Shown piece after piece: positions 7,761-15,080 of a stretch of DNA of 32,096 nucleotides (positions are counted from its first letter, which is position 1; every line of letters begins with the position of its first letter). Under the pieces are notes generated by a model. The model ran no database searches. It saw nothing but the letters and a program-made list of their open reading frames with translations, and was not told the DNA's origin. This stretch comes from CAYFZR01 sp964347835 [NCBI: uncultured archaeon] (GTDB lineage Archaea; CAYFZR01), in contig CAYFZR010000038.1 of NCBI GenBank assembly GCA_964347835.1, positions 1-32,096 on the forward strand. The letters run 5' to 3'. A program made the position numbers and the translations under genes.

Positions 7761-9026
7761 ATGAGTCCCAGATTATTACTTATCATAATTTTGCTCCTAC
7801 TTACTCCTGCCATCGGAAAGCAGGGATTAATACTAGACGTAAAGGGAGTAATAGATCCCACTGTAGCGGAGTACGTCCATCTTTCTTTTGAAGAGGAGAG
7901 TTATATCATTATAATGAGACTAGATACGCCTGGAGGATTGGGCGATTCTATGATGGAAATTGTAAAAGATATAGAATCCTCTGATGTGCCTGTCGTAGTA
8001 TACGTTTATCCTTCGGGCGCGAGGGCAGCATCAGCGGGAACATTTATTCTAATGTCAAGCCATATAGCCGCTATGTCTCCAGGCACTACAATAGGAGCAG
8101 CTCACCCCGTAGAAATTACAGGTCAGGGAGAAGTATCTGAAAAAATAACGGAACACTTTGCATCTTATATGAAGGCTCTTGCGGAGAGACACAACAGAAA
8201 CGTCACGTGGGCAGAGTCTGCCGTTAGGGAATCAATATCAGCGACTCCAACAGAAGCGTTAGAACTCAATGTAATAGAATTAATAGCCGAGAATACAACG
8301 CTTCTGTTGGAGAAGATAGACAACATGAATGTGACCATAAAAAGTAGAAATATTACCCTAAGTACCAAAGATCTGGAGCTAACGTACAAAGAGATGAGTT
8401 GGCGACAGCAAATCCTGCACACTCTCTCAAATCCAAACGTGGCATATATACTCTTCATGATAGGAATCTACGGCATAATACTAGAGCTCTCAAACCCTGG
8501 GGCGACTCTACCGGGAATTCTTGGCGGTTTATGCATAATTCTTGCATTATGGTCCTTTAATGTTTTAAGCATGAACAAGGCTGGAATAGCGTTAATACTT
8601 TTTGCATTGGTTTTATTTATCGCAGAAGTCTTGACGCCTACCTACGGTGCTTTAACTGTTGGAGGCATAGTATCTCTAATATTGGGCTCTTTGTTGCTAC
8701 CTAACGTAGAAAAAGAACCCTATATCAAAATATCCCTCGATTTGATAATTGCGAGCGTAATTGTAACAGCAGGCTTCTTTTTATTGGTTTTAGGCGCGGT
8801 ACTAAAAGCCTATAGAAAGAAACCCACCACCGGAAGAGAAGGTATGATAGGACTTGAAGGAGTCACAATAACTCCTCTAAATCCGAATGGAGAAGTGAAG
8901 ATCCATGGAGAAATATGGATGGCCATTTCTTTAGAAGGAGATATTGAAAAAGATGTCCCAGTGATCGTGGAAGATATCAAAGGACTTAAATTATACGTAA
9001 GAAGGCAAACATCTTTAAATGATTGA
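7761..9026 (+). CDS. nfeD: NfeD/ClpP-class membrane serine protease (long form)
   Basis: 421 residues. An N-terminal signal or anchor (residues 2-18, very hydrophobic) leads into a ClpP-like crotonase-fold domain. It has DTPGGLGDSM and the nucleophile S91 in GARAASAGTF; K138 in YMKALAERHN is the likely general base, as in the Pyrococcus 1510-N protease. Five hydrophobic segments (about 228-355) form the membrane part, followed by a C-terminal NfeD OB-like beta barrel (GREGMIGLEGVTITPLNPNGEV). Long NfeD proteins usually sit beside a stomatin/SPFH gene whose C-terminus they cleave; none is adjacent here. The radical SAM gene starts 14 bp downstream, so the two are probably co-transcribed. Confidence 0.92.
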   Translation: MSPRLLLIIILLLLTPAIGKQGLILDVKGVIDPTVAEYVHLSFEEESYIIIMRLDTPGGLGDSMMEIVKDIESSDVPVVVYVYPSGARAASAGTFILMSSHIAAMSPGTTIGAAHPVEITGQGEVSEKITEHFASYMKALAERHNRNVTWAESAVRESISATPTEALELNVIELIAENTTLLLEKIDNMNVTIKSRNITLSTKDLELTYKEMSWRQQILHTLSNPNVAYILFMIGIYGIILELSNPGATLPGILGGLCIILALWSFNVLSMNKAGIALILFALVLFIAEVLTPTYGALTVGGIVSLILGSLLLPNVEKEPYIKISLDLIIASVIVTAGFFLLVLGAVLKAYRKKPTTGREGMIGLEGVTITPLNPNGEVKIHGEIWMAISLEGDIEKDVPVIVEDIKGLKLYVRRQTSLND

Positions 9027-9040
9027 AGTCAAATTAATCC

Positions 9041-10147
9041 ATGGTAGAATGTCGAATATGCGGTAAAGACGCCACTATTTCTCGTTCCCTCGGTATATGT
9101 GCCGATTGTATCTATTCAAACGAAGAGGCTATTCCTTACATAATAGAGAGCCACCAAAATGTGAGAATACCTTATAATCTTCCAATAATGCCTCCAAGAG
9201 AGAAAGGAATATCATGTAATTTATGTTCTAACCGATGTAGAATCAGTGAAGGGAAAAGAGGATATTGCGGACTGAGATGGAATAAAAATGGTAGGTTTCA
9301 CTCGGAAGTAAGCGGAAATAGGGCTCTTTTGCATGCTTATTTAGATCCTCATATAACGAATTGTTGCGCAGCATGGTTCTGTCCAGCCACGGGAAATGGT
9401 TATCCAAACTACAGTTACAAAAAGTCAGGGGAACTAGGCTACTATAACTATGCGGTCTTCTTCTATGGCTGTAATTTTAATTGCTTGTTCTGCCAAAATT
9501 ATTCCCATAAAGATTTGAATAACTCTCAAATGGTCGATATATCTGATTTTATCAACAAAATTAAAAATAACGGTAAAATAAGTTGTGTTTGTTATTTTGG
9601 GGGTTCTCCTGAGCCACAATTACCCTTCGTAATTAGGGCATCAAAGAGGCTTTTGGAAGAGACTGATAGGTTATTGAGAATATGTTTGGAATGGAACGGG
9701 TGTGGAAACCAAAATTATGTAAAAAAATTAGCCAAAATTTCCTTAGAGAGCGGAGGTATTATTAAATTTGATCTAAAGGCCTTTTCTTCTACCTTAAGCC
9801 TCGCTCTATCCGGTGTCTCAAACGATAAGGCGTACAAAAACTTCGAGATGATATACCATAACTTCTATCAAGAACGGAAAGAAGTACCTCTGCTAACCGC
9901 TACAACCTTACTCGTACCCGGATACGTGGATGAAAAGGAAGTAGAAGGTATTGCAAGATTCATATCGGATTTAGATCAGAATATACCCTACAGTCTTCTT
10001 GTTTTCCACCCGCAATTTCATATGAAGGATCTTTCGGTAACTCCCTTTTCCCAAGTTAAAAAATGTTTGGAGGTTTCTAAGAAGTATTTGAATAACGTGC
10101 ACGTAGGAAATCTTCACCTTTTAGGATCATATAAGTCTCTTTTCTGA
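9041..10147 (+). CDS. Cysteine-rich radical SAM protein, AmrS/PflA-related
   Basis: 368 residues. An N-terminal zinc-ribbon-like pair, CRIC and CADC (residues 4-20), is followed by CNLCSNRC...GYCGLR, which matches the N-terminal cluster of AmrS/PflX-type proteins. An unusual NCCAAWFCPATG comes next, then the radical SAM motif C-x3-C-x2-C in YGCNFNCLFCQN. Later segments (CYFGGSPEPQ, IKFDLKAF, LLVPGYVDEKE) are typical of the SAM barrel of pyruvate-formate-lyase-activating-enzyme relatives. It should cleave S-adenosylmethionine with a 4Fe-4S cluster; the substrate is unknown. No AmmeMemoRadiSam partner (Memo or AMMECR1) is in the window. Its last 21 bp overlap the convergent porB 3' end. Confidence 0.85.
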   Translation: MVECRICGKDATISRSLGICADCIYSNEEAIPYIIESHQNVRIPYNLPIMPPREKGISCNLCSNRCRISEGKRGYCGLRWNKNGRFHSEVSGNRALLHAYLDPHITNCCAAWFCPATGNGYPNYSYKKSGELGYYNYAVFFYGCNFNCLFCQNYSHKDLNNSQMVDISDFINKIKNNGKISCVCYFGGSPEPQLPFVIRASKRLLEETDRLLRICLEWNGCGNQNYVKKLAKISLESGGIIKFDLKAFSSTLSLALSGVSNDKAYKNFEMIYHNFYQERKEVPLLTATTLLVPGYVDEKEVEGIARFISDLDQNIPYSLLVFHPQFHMKDLSVTPFSQVKKCLEVSKKYLNNVHVGNLHLLGSYKSLF

Positions 10148-11032
10148 TAGCTCTTTGTATCTCCTTTCTATTACCTCGTCCATATAGTTTATATCCTCAT
10201 CAGAGAGATGTCTAAACCTTCCCTGAGCCCTTAAATAGTCTTTAACTGGTCTTCTAGATCTCACATGATAAGTAAGATTCATCTCACCGTTTACTACTTC
10301 GTATAAGACCCACATACCTGTCTGAACAGCCGTTTTGGCGATAGTAACTGTTTGATGCGGCTCGAACCTCCATCCAGTCGGACATGGACATTGAATGTGT
10401 ATGAAACTCGGGCCTTTTGTTTCAACTGCCTTCTTTACCTTAGAAAGGAGATCCATTGGTTGGGCAATACCGGCTGTGGCAACGTAAGGTATGTGATGAG
10501 CAGCGACTATTGTAGCAAGGTCTTTTTTCCACTCTTCCTTACCTATTTTCAATTTTCCTGGCGGGCTTGTAGTCGTCCAAGCCCCAAAAGGAGTGCCGCC
10601 AGATCTTTGAATGCCTGTGTTCATGTACGCCTCGTTGTCCAAACATATGTATGTGAAATCGTCTCCTCTTTCTAAAGCACCAGAAAGAGCCTGTATTCCG
10701 ATGTCAAAGGTGCCTCCGTCCCCCGCGAAGGCTACAATGTTTGGTTTCTCTCCTTTCCATTTTCCCTTTCTCATTAAGACATCAATACCCCTTGTAACAC
10801 CTGAGGATACTGCCGCGGCGCACTCGAAAGCAGCATGAATCCACGGAACTTCCCAAGCAGTTTCAGGGAAGGGTGTGGATACAATTTCTAAGCAACTTGT
10901 AGCGCAAGGAATTATAGAATTTTTTCCGATGATCTTCATGGCTAACCTCACAGCAATAGTTACTCCGCACCCTTGACAAGCCCTATGTCCTTTCGCGAAG
11001 TATTCTTCCAGAGGAATTTCAGACATTTTCAT
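10127..11032 (-). CDS. porB: Pyruvate:ferredoxin oxidoreductase beta subunit (TPP-binding)
   Basis: 301 residues. It binds thiamine pyrophosphate through AGDGGTFDIG and the Mg-contact DNEAYMNTG. Fe-S cysteines are visible in HRACQGCGVTI and ATSCLEIV, with the fourth ligand likely in the C-terminal third (QCPCPTGW). It catalyses decarboxylation of pyruvate to acetyl-CoA with ferredoxin reduction, together with PorA, PorD and PorC. The start overlaps the porA stop as ATGA, so the subunits are translationally coupled. The sequence GGTPFGAWTTTSP around the active site is usual for the pyruvate enzyme rather than the 2-oxoglutarate or indolepyruvate relatives. Confidence 0.94.
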   Translation of the reverse strand: MKMSEIPLEEYFAKGHRACQGCGVTIAVRLAMKIIGKNSIIPCATSCLEIVSTPFPETAWEVPWIHAAFECAAAVSSGVTRGIDVLMRKGKWKGEKPNIVAFAGDGGTFDIGIQALSGALERGDDFTYICLDNEAYMNTGIQRSGGTPFGAWTTTSPPGKLKIGKEEWKKDLATIVAAHHIPYVATAGIAQPMDLLSKVKKAVETKGPSFIHIQCPCPTGWRFEPHQTVTIAKTAVQTGMWVLYEVVNGEMNLTYHVRSRRPVKDYLRAQGRFRHLSDEDINYMDEVIERRYKELSEKRLI

Positions 11033-12150
11033 TCTATCAACCCCAAGAAGTGTATTCCCTTTTCTAAAGTCAAAGCCTTTTCAAATATATCTGGTCTAAT
11101 ATCTCTTCCACCCAAACCTGCTATCACGTTGATAACGTCTATTCCTGTTTCGTAAAGTGCATTTTTTACTTCACCGTATAGAACAGCACCTTGAGCCCCT
11201 GGAGCCACGTCTCTATCTAATACTATCACTTTTTCAGCATTTTTTAGGGCATTCGTTAATTCCTCATTTGGAAATGGTCTAAATACGGTTAACTTCAATA
11301 GTCCAAGATCATCCTTTCCTTGAATTAAGCCCTTTATCGTTGTGCACGAAGAACCCATTGCCAAGAAGAATGTCTTTGCCTCTGGATTTACAACTTCGAA
11401 GAAGTTGTATTTTCTCTCAAATATTTTTAGAAACTCTTCTGTAAATTCTGGAATCAATCTCTTTGAGTTCCGCATCCCTTCTTCCTGTTGCCTTCTGAAT
11501 TCAAAGTAGTGGGATGGAAATGCATAAGCACCCATGGTAGTAGGTACTTCGGGATTTAGTGTATATATAGGATCTCTTGGTAGTAAAAAACTATCAATCC
11601 GTTCTTTTTCAGGTACAAATACCCTATCTACAGTGTGTGTAAGTATGAATCCATCCAAACAAACCATAGCAGGTAACTGTACCTGATGGTGCTCAGCGGT
11701 TCTGAACGCTATAAATATAAGATCAAAGGCCTCTTGAGAGTCTTCGGCATAAAATTGCATCCATCCAGAATCTCTTTCTGCTAGAGTATCATTGTGGTCG
11801 CACCAAATGCTAAGGGGGGCTGAAAGCGCTCTATTTCCGACACCCATAACTATGGGAAGTCTCATCCCTGAGGCAACGAACAACATTTCATGCATCAAAG
11901 CAAGACCTTGAGAAGCCGTGCCTGTGAATACTCTTGCGCCAGTAGAAGAAGCCCCTATACAAGCACTCATCGCACTATGCTCAGATTCTACAGGTATAAA
12001 TTCCGCGTCGATCTCTCCATCCGCTACCATTTCTGAAATCTTTTCCACCATCTGTGTAGATGGAGTAATGGGGTAGGCTGCAATAACGTCTACATCGCAG
12101 AGCTTAACTGCCTCTGCTACGGCATAATTACCTGTTAATGACTTAATCAC
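11029..12150 (-). CDS. porA: Pyruvate:ferredoxin oxidoreductase alpha subunit
   Basis: About 373 residues from GTG at 12150, chosen because GGAGG lies nine bases upstream and the protein then begins MIKSLTGNYAVAEAVKL as in relatives; a TTG at 12168 would add six residues. Landmarks: AAYPITPSTQMVEKI, the ESEHSAMSACIGASSTGARVFTGTASQGLALMHE region contacting pyruvate and TPP, and the C-terminal domain VLDRDVAPGAQGAVLYGEVKNAL. The SIWCDHNDTLAERDSGWMQFYAEDSQEAFD segment is characteristic of PorA. It overlaps porD by 8 bp. Confidence 0.94.
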   Translation of the reverse strand: MIKSLTGNYAVAEAVKLCDVDVIAAYPITPSTQMVEKISEMVADGEIDAEFIPVESEHSAMSACIGASSTGARVFTGTASQGLALMHEMLFVASGMRLPIVMGVGNRALSAPLSIWCDHNDTLAERDSGWMQFYAEDSQEAFDLIFIAFRTAEHHQVQLPAMVCLDGFILTHTVDRVFVPEKERIDSFLLPRDPIYTLNPEVPTTMGAYAFPSHYFEFRRQQEEGMRNSKRLIPEFTEEFLKIFERKYNFFEVVNPEAKTFFLAMGSSCTTIKGLIQGKDDLGLLKLTVFRPFPNEELTNALKNAEKVIVLDRDVAPGAQGAVLYGEVKNALYETGIDVINVIAGLGGRDIRPDIFEKALTLEKGIHFLGLIE

Positions 12151-12424
12151 CTTTATATTCCTCCGCAACAGTTTCTATTGCACCAACTCGACATTCTGCA
12201 GCGCAAATTTGACATCCCTTGCAGTATTCGTAGTCTATTTCATAAGTTCCCTTTTCAGTCCTATTTATAGCAGAATCAGGACAATAAAGCCAGCATATGC
12301 CACAGTCTGTGCATTTGTCGTACATAATTACGGGGCGCATTGTCCTCCAAGAACCTGTCTTATTTACTAGAGATGTTGCTCCTCCAGTTATTATAGCGCC
12401 TATAGGCATTTTTCTCCAACTCAT
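12143..12424 (-). CDS. porD: Pyruvate:ferredoxin oxidoreductase delta subunit, 2[4Fe-4S] ferredoxin
   Basis: 93 residues with two classical cluster motifs, CTDCGICWLYCPDSAI and CKGCQICAAECRVGAI, each CxxCxxCxxxC followed by a hydrophobic turn. It passes electrons from the TPP site to external ferredoxin. In the second motif the usual Pro after the last Cys is replaced by Arg. It starts at an ATGA overlap with porC. Confidence 0.94.
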   Translation of the reverse strand: MSWRKMPIGAIITGGATSLVNKTGSWRTMRPVIMYDKCTDCGICWLYCPDSAINRTEKGTYEIDYEYCKGCQICAAECRVGAIETVAEEYKGD

Positions 12425-12945
12425 ACAATTTCAGTCTCCTCATAGGCTTTTCTTATTAAATTACAATTCTTTTCGCCAAGTTTTCCAGGAAATTGGTCCT
12501 TAATGACCTTTCCTAAAGATTTTGAATTTACCAAACGATTAACTTTTAGTAAAGCACCTAACATGGCAGTGTTAGTTATTGGTTTTCCTAGTATTTCGTT
12601 GGCTAGTTCAGTTGCATTCACCCATCCGATTCCTTTTTCCTTTGGTCTGATAGGAAGGTTTAGTATGGGCATCCCACCCTCTATTAATCCTTTTTTATAA
12701 TCTACAACGCTCAACAAGGTGGGATCTAGTACTATTACGTAGTCTGGTTCCAGAACATCATATCTAGCGAGTATAGGATCGTTTGAAATGCGTACATAGC
12801 TTTCTACTGGAGCGCCTCTCCTCTCCGGTCCGAAACTGGGAACTGCTTGTGCATACTTACCCTCATCAATAGCCGCAGAAACCAGAAGAGAAGCCGCAGT
12901 TACTGCTCCTTGCCCTCCTCTGCCGTGAAACCTTAACTGAATCAT
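12421..12945 (-). CDS. porC: Pyruvate:ferredoxin oxidoreductase gamma subunit
   Basis: 174 residues from ATG at 12945, preceded by GGTGAT eight bases upstream; a GTG at 12957 is also in frame but falls within that ribosome-binding site. The protein begins IQLRFHGRGGQGAVTAASLL, the signature of the gamma domain, and contains PSFGPERRGAPVESYVRI and VNATELANEILGKPITNTAMLGALLK. First gene of the porCDAB operon, the gene order commonly seen in methanogens and other Euryarchaeota. Confidence 0.94.
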   Translation of the reverse strand: MIQLRFHGRGGQGAVTAASLLVSAAIDEGKYAQAVPSFGPERRGAPVESYVRISNDPILARYDVLEPDYVIVLDPTLLSVVDYKKGLIEGGMPILNLPIRPKEKGIGWVNATELANEILGKPITNTAMLGALLKVNRLVNSKSLGKVIKDQFPGKLGEKNCNLIRKAYEETEIV

Positions 12946-12957
12946 GGCATTTATCAC

Positions 12958-13021
12958 CCTATTATATTTGATATTTAAATCTGGATTATACTATTTATAG
13001 TATTGCGTATTCTCTTATTTC
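12958..13021. promoter_or_regulatory. Divergent promoter region, porCDAB versus SHOCT/TM gene
   Basis: On the minus strand ATTTAAATATC (12970-12980) lies about 30 bp before the porC ATG. On the plus strand TATTTATAG (about 12990-12998) lies about 28 bp before the ATG at 13022, which lacks a Shine-Dalgarno sequence and is probably leaderless. The two TATA elements are separate here, unlike the shared one at 7731. Confidence 0.4.
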
Positions 13022-13666
13022 ATGAAGGAAGAAGAAAGGCTCAGGATGGAGTTAGATCAAATAACGACTTACTATGAACTTGGCAAGATTTCTGATGCGG
13101 AATATGAAATAAAGAGAAGAGAGATCTTGGGAAAACTCGGAATACAAGACGATTCTTATGAAAGGCCCAGAATTATTTTTAAGGAGAGAAGAAATTGGCC
13201 GAGAATACTTTCTTTCTTCTTCTTAGGTATGGTAATCGTTTTTTGTATAGCATCGATCTCTTTCATTATTTACTTAAATCCCAAAATAGGCGATGTGAAA
13301 AATCCCTCTGACTATGCGAGCGTTCCAGCGGATTGGAGTGTAAGGATAGCAAAGACGGGTGTTTACGGCATTAGGATTCTTAAAATTACAAACCACAATA
13401 GTTCCATAACAGAGGTTTCTATGAACATTACCAACAACACAAAAATTTTCAAGGATAGAATCGTTGGATATTTGGGCGTAAATGAAGAGTTTAATTCTAC
13501 CTTAGTTTTGAAAGATGGAAAAAACGCGACTTTATCTAAGGTTATTCTTGAAAACGAAAGGAAAGGTTACTTTTTGTCCTGGACTTGCGAAAAAAAGATT
13601 CACTACGCCGTTGGCTATCCAAGGAGCGAAAAAATAGTTGAGATAATGAAGAGTATTAAATGCTGA
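13022..13666 (+). CDS. Single-pass membrane protein with N-terminal SHOCT-like segment
   Basis: 214 residues, function unknown. Residues 1-41 form a charged helical pair (RLRMELDQITTYYELGKISDAEYEIKRREILGKL) that resembles the SHOCT module, a short helical motif that usually mediates oligomerisation. A basic linker is followed by one transmembrane helix (about 60-83), then about 130 residues predicted outside, rich in beta strands and with several N-glycosylation-like NxS/T sites (NHNSS, NITNNT, NSTL, NATL). Two cysteines (WTCEKK and the last residue) could form a disulphide. It is convergent with the two-TM gene that follows, with 3 bp between stops. Confidence 0.8.
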   Translation: MKEEERLRMELDQITTYYELGKISDAEYEIKRREILGKLGIQDDSYERPRIIFKERRNWPRILSFFFLGMVIVFCIASISFIIYLNPKIGDVKNPSDYASVPADWSVRIAKTGVYGIRILKITNHNSSITEVSMNITNNTKIFKDRIVGYLGVNEEFNSTLVLKDGKNATLSKVILENERKGYFLSWTCEKKIHYAVGYPRSEKIVEIMKSIKC

Positions 13667-13669
13667 ACT

Positions 13670-13858
13670 TTAGTACCGATAAAATCTCCTGTAATACATG
13701 AAAGTGTAGAGGGCGTGGAGTAACAATACAGTTGCATAGTAAAAAAAGGCCCAAAATGGACTTTTATCTACTAAATAATACACTGGTAAGAGCAAAATTA
13801 TGCCAAAATAGAGGTAAATTGCTAATATTAAAATCATCTCTCTCAGATATATATTCAT
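13670..13858 (-). CDS. Two-TM membrane microprotein
   Basis: 62 residues, not recognised. Two hydrophobic helices (about 7-27 and 33-53) are joined by a short loop containing DKSPFW, with a Tyr/Arg-rich basic tail (YYRRFYRY). By the positive-inside rule both ends are likely cytosolic. A GGTGA ribosome-binding site about 8 bases before the ATG supports translation. It is divergent from tRNA-Trp and convergent with the SHOCT/TM gene. Confidence 0.6.
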   Translation of the reverse strand: MNIYLREMILILAIYLYFGIILLLPVYYLVDKSPFWAFFYYATVLLLHALYTFMYYRRFYRY

Positions 13859-13918
13859 GCTCTATTTCACCTACTTCTGAGGTTAATCAGTAATAGATAA
13901 GATTTTATTCCACGAAAG

Positions 13919-13927
13919 TTATATAAA
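13919..13927 (+). promoter_or_regulatory. TATA box of tRNA-Trp
   Basis: TTATATAAA is centred 30 bp before the first base of the tRNA, the expected distance for initiation a few bases upstream of the 5' end. Confidence 0.6.
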
Positions 13928-13952
13928 AGAGGATTGATTTCTTTGGATTCGC

Positions 13953-14074
13953 GGGGGCATGGTGTAGCCTGGCTATCATCACGGACTCCAGAGATCAAAA
14001 TCCTCTGGAATGCTGAGAGTTTACTCGATGATCGGAGATATCCGTGGACCGGGGTTCAAATCCCTGTGCCCCCA
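13953..14074 (+). tRNA. trnW: tRNA-Trp (anticodon CCA) with a 48-nt intron
   Basis: Acceptor GGGGGCA (13953-13959) pairs with TGCCCCC (14067-14073); discriminator A14074; no encoded CCA tail, so the Cca enzyme encoded at 29275-30633 must add it. D-stem GTG/CAT, T-arm CGGGG-TTCAAAT-CCCTG, anticodon stem ACGGA/TCCGT. Removing 13992-14039 gives the loop CTCCAGA with anticodon CCA at 34-36, hence tryptophan. A four-base variable loop and the conserved TTCAAAT loop complete a normal cloverleaf. A TATA box lies 30 bp upstream and a T-run (around 14086-14092) just downstream could end transcription. Confidence 0.95.
13992..14039 (+). other. Archaeal tRNA intron at position 37/38, bulge-helix-bulge
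   Basis: The exon-intron junctions form a textbook bulge-helix-bulge: outer anticodon stem ACGGA/TCCGT, central 4-bp helix CTCC (13986-13989) with GGAG (14034-14037), 3-nt bulges AGA (13990-13992) and ATA (14038-14040), and inner helix GATC (13993-13996) with GATC (14030-14033). The splicing endonuclease cuts after the second base of each bulge. Inside the intron CTCT and AGAG can form a small hairpin. It is much shorter than the roughly 100-nt haloarchaeal tRNA-Trp intron that doubles as a box C/D guide RNA. Confidence 0.9.
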
Positions 14075-14250
14075 CTAAAACTTACGTTTTTCTGAAGATT
14101 CTGTCAAGGTCTCGCTTTTATTTTATGACTCCTTTTTAAAGGATTTCTAATCTCAAAAACGGATCTATGGTTGACCTAATGGGTGGAGTATTTTCTAGCA
14201 AAAATACATTTTTTGATCAAATACCAACAACAATGAGCTTGCCGTAAACG

Positions 14251-14652
14251 TTACCAGTATATGACCCAAAAGTTTGCATAACCTCCTATAGGTCCGTACG
14301 GAATCAAAATGACCGTGTATGTACCCTTGGACAAATGACCTACGTGGAAATATGCATAGGCATCAGGTCTAGGTAAATGTTTTTGTTCTTCGTAAATAGT
14401 TGAATTTCCATTCTGCACTCTTACGTAAAGCTTAGATAATTCTTGGCTATGTATTTTAATGAAATAATCTTGTGATACAGGAATCGTGATGTCCCTTGTT
14501 ACAGCATTAGCAAGCGGTTCTATTTCAGTCCTTTGTACAATCCTGTTTTCAAAGTAAACGACTTTCCAAGAAAAGCAATTTGCTTGTGCGGAGGTTATAA
14601 AACCTAATAGAAGTAGTAGAGCCAAGAGAGATATTAAGCTTTTATGTTTCAA
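14251..14652 (-). CDS. Small secreted protein with beta-sandwich (pre-peptidase-like) domain
   Basis: About 133 residues from TTG at 14652, which is preceded by GGGGGTGG; a second TTG at 14667 would place that G-run inside the coding region. The N-terminus (MKHKSLISLLALLLLLGFITSAQA) is a clear signal peptide with an A-x-A cleavage site. The mature part of about 110 residues is beta-rich: VSQDYFIKIHSQ, LSKLYVRVQNG and HLSKGTYTVILIPYGPIGGYANFWVIYW. The 'L..G.Y.V.I.....G..Y' ending resembles pre-peptidase C-terminal or emp24-like sandwiches. No catalytic residues are seen. Function unknown; extracellular or surface location inferred. Confidence 0.65.
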   Translation of the reverse strand: MKHKSLISLLALLLLLGFITSAQANCFSWKVVYFENRIVQRTEIEPLANAVTRDITIPVSQDYFIKIHSQELSKLYVRVQNGNSTIYEEQKHLPRPDAYAYFHVGHLSKGTYTVILIPYGPIGGYANFWVIYW

Positions 14653-14667
14653 GTTTACCACCCCCAA

Positions 14668-15028
14668 ATAGTTTTTGTAGATTCTTAGTTATAAAATTTA
14701 GGGTTTAAGAGGTCCTTTTTTCAAAAATTCTTACATTTTTTGTTTTTATTTTAGAATTTATTACAGTAATCCTTGTTTTTTTCTTATACAAGTATTTTTA
14801 TGGAATTTTTAGTAGATTTCGGTGATATTTCATAACACGGTAAACTTAGCATACATAAAGAATTATGGGCCAAACCCAGGAAATTGATGCAGTGACTATA
14901 ACTCTGACAGAAAGCCCAATTTTCGTCGAACCTCTCCTTTGAAAATATCGCGGGACTTCGATTTACCGTAACAAAGTGAGTGAATTTTTAACCTTCCCTA
15001 CTTTTTTTCATAACGTTGGCTCGTAAGG
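14668..15028. other. Longest gene-free stretch
   Basis: About 400 bp up to the mini-redoxin start, A/T-rich, with no gene I would defend. It contains the minus-strand promoter of the secreted protein (ATTTTATAA about 14692-14700), several T-runs, a 25-codon frame at 14865-14942 that reads like ordinary protein (see findings), and the redoxin promoter at its right end. A GGGC/GCCC pair flanks a TGATG...CTGA stretch at about 14867-14920, which is too weak to call an RNA. Confidence 0.4.
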
Positions 15029-15076
15029 TATAAATAATAGAAATTTTTACGTTGGCAACACTGAAAGAAGAGGTGA
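15029..15076 (+). promoter_or_regulatory. Promoter and ribosome-binding site of the mini-redoxin gene
   Basis: TATAAATA (15029-15036) is followed 25 bp later by a likely start, and GAGGTGA (15070-15076) lies 4 bases before the ATG at 15081, so this transcript has a short leader. Confidence 0.6.
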
Positions 15077-15080
15077 AGTA

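Noticed and set aside
13992-14039. tRNA-Trp intron as a working box C/D guide RNA.
   Set aside because: It is 48 nt with only one box D-like CTGA and a 5-of-7 box C; the region that would form box C is already used in the splicing helix.
14867-14920. GGGC/GCCC stem enclosing TGATG and CTGA, resembling a K-turn or box C/D RNA.
   Set aside because: The C box is imperfect, there is no second box pair or guide target, and the stem is only four base pairs.
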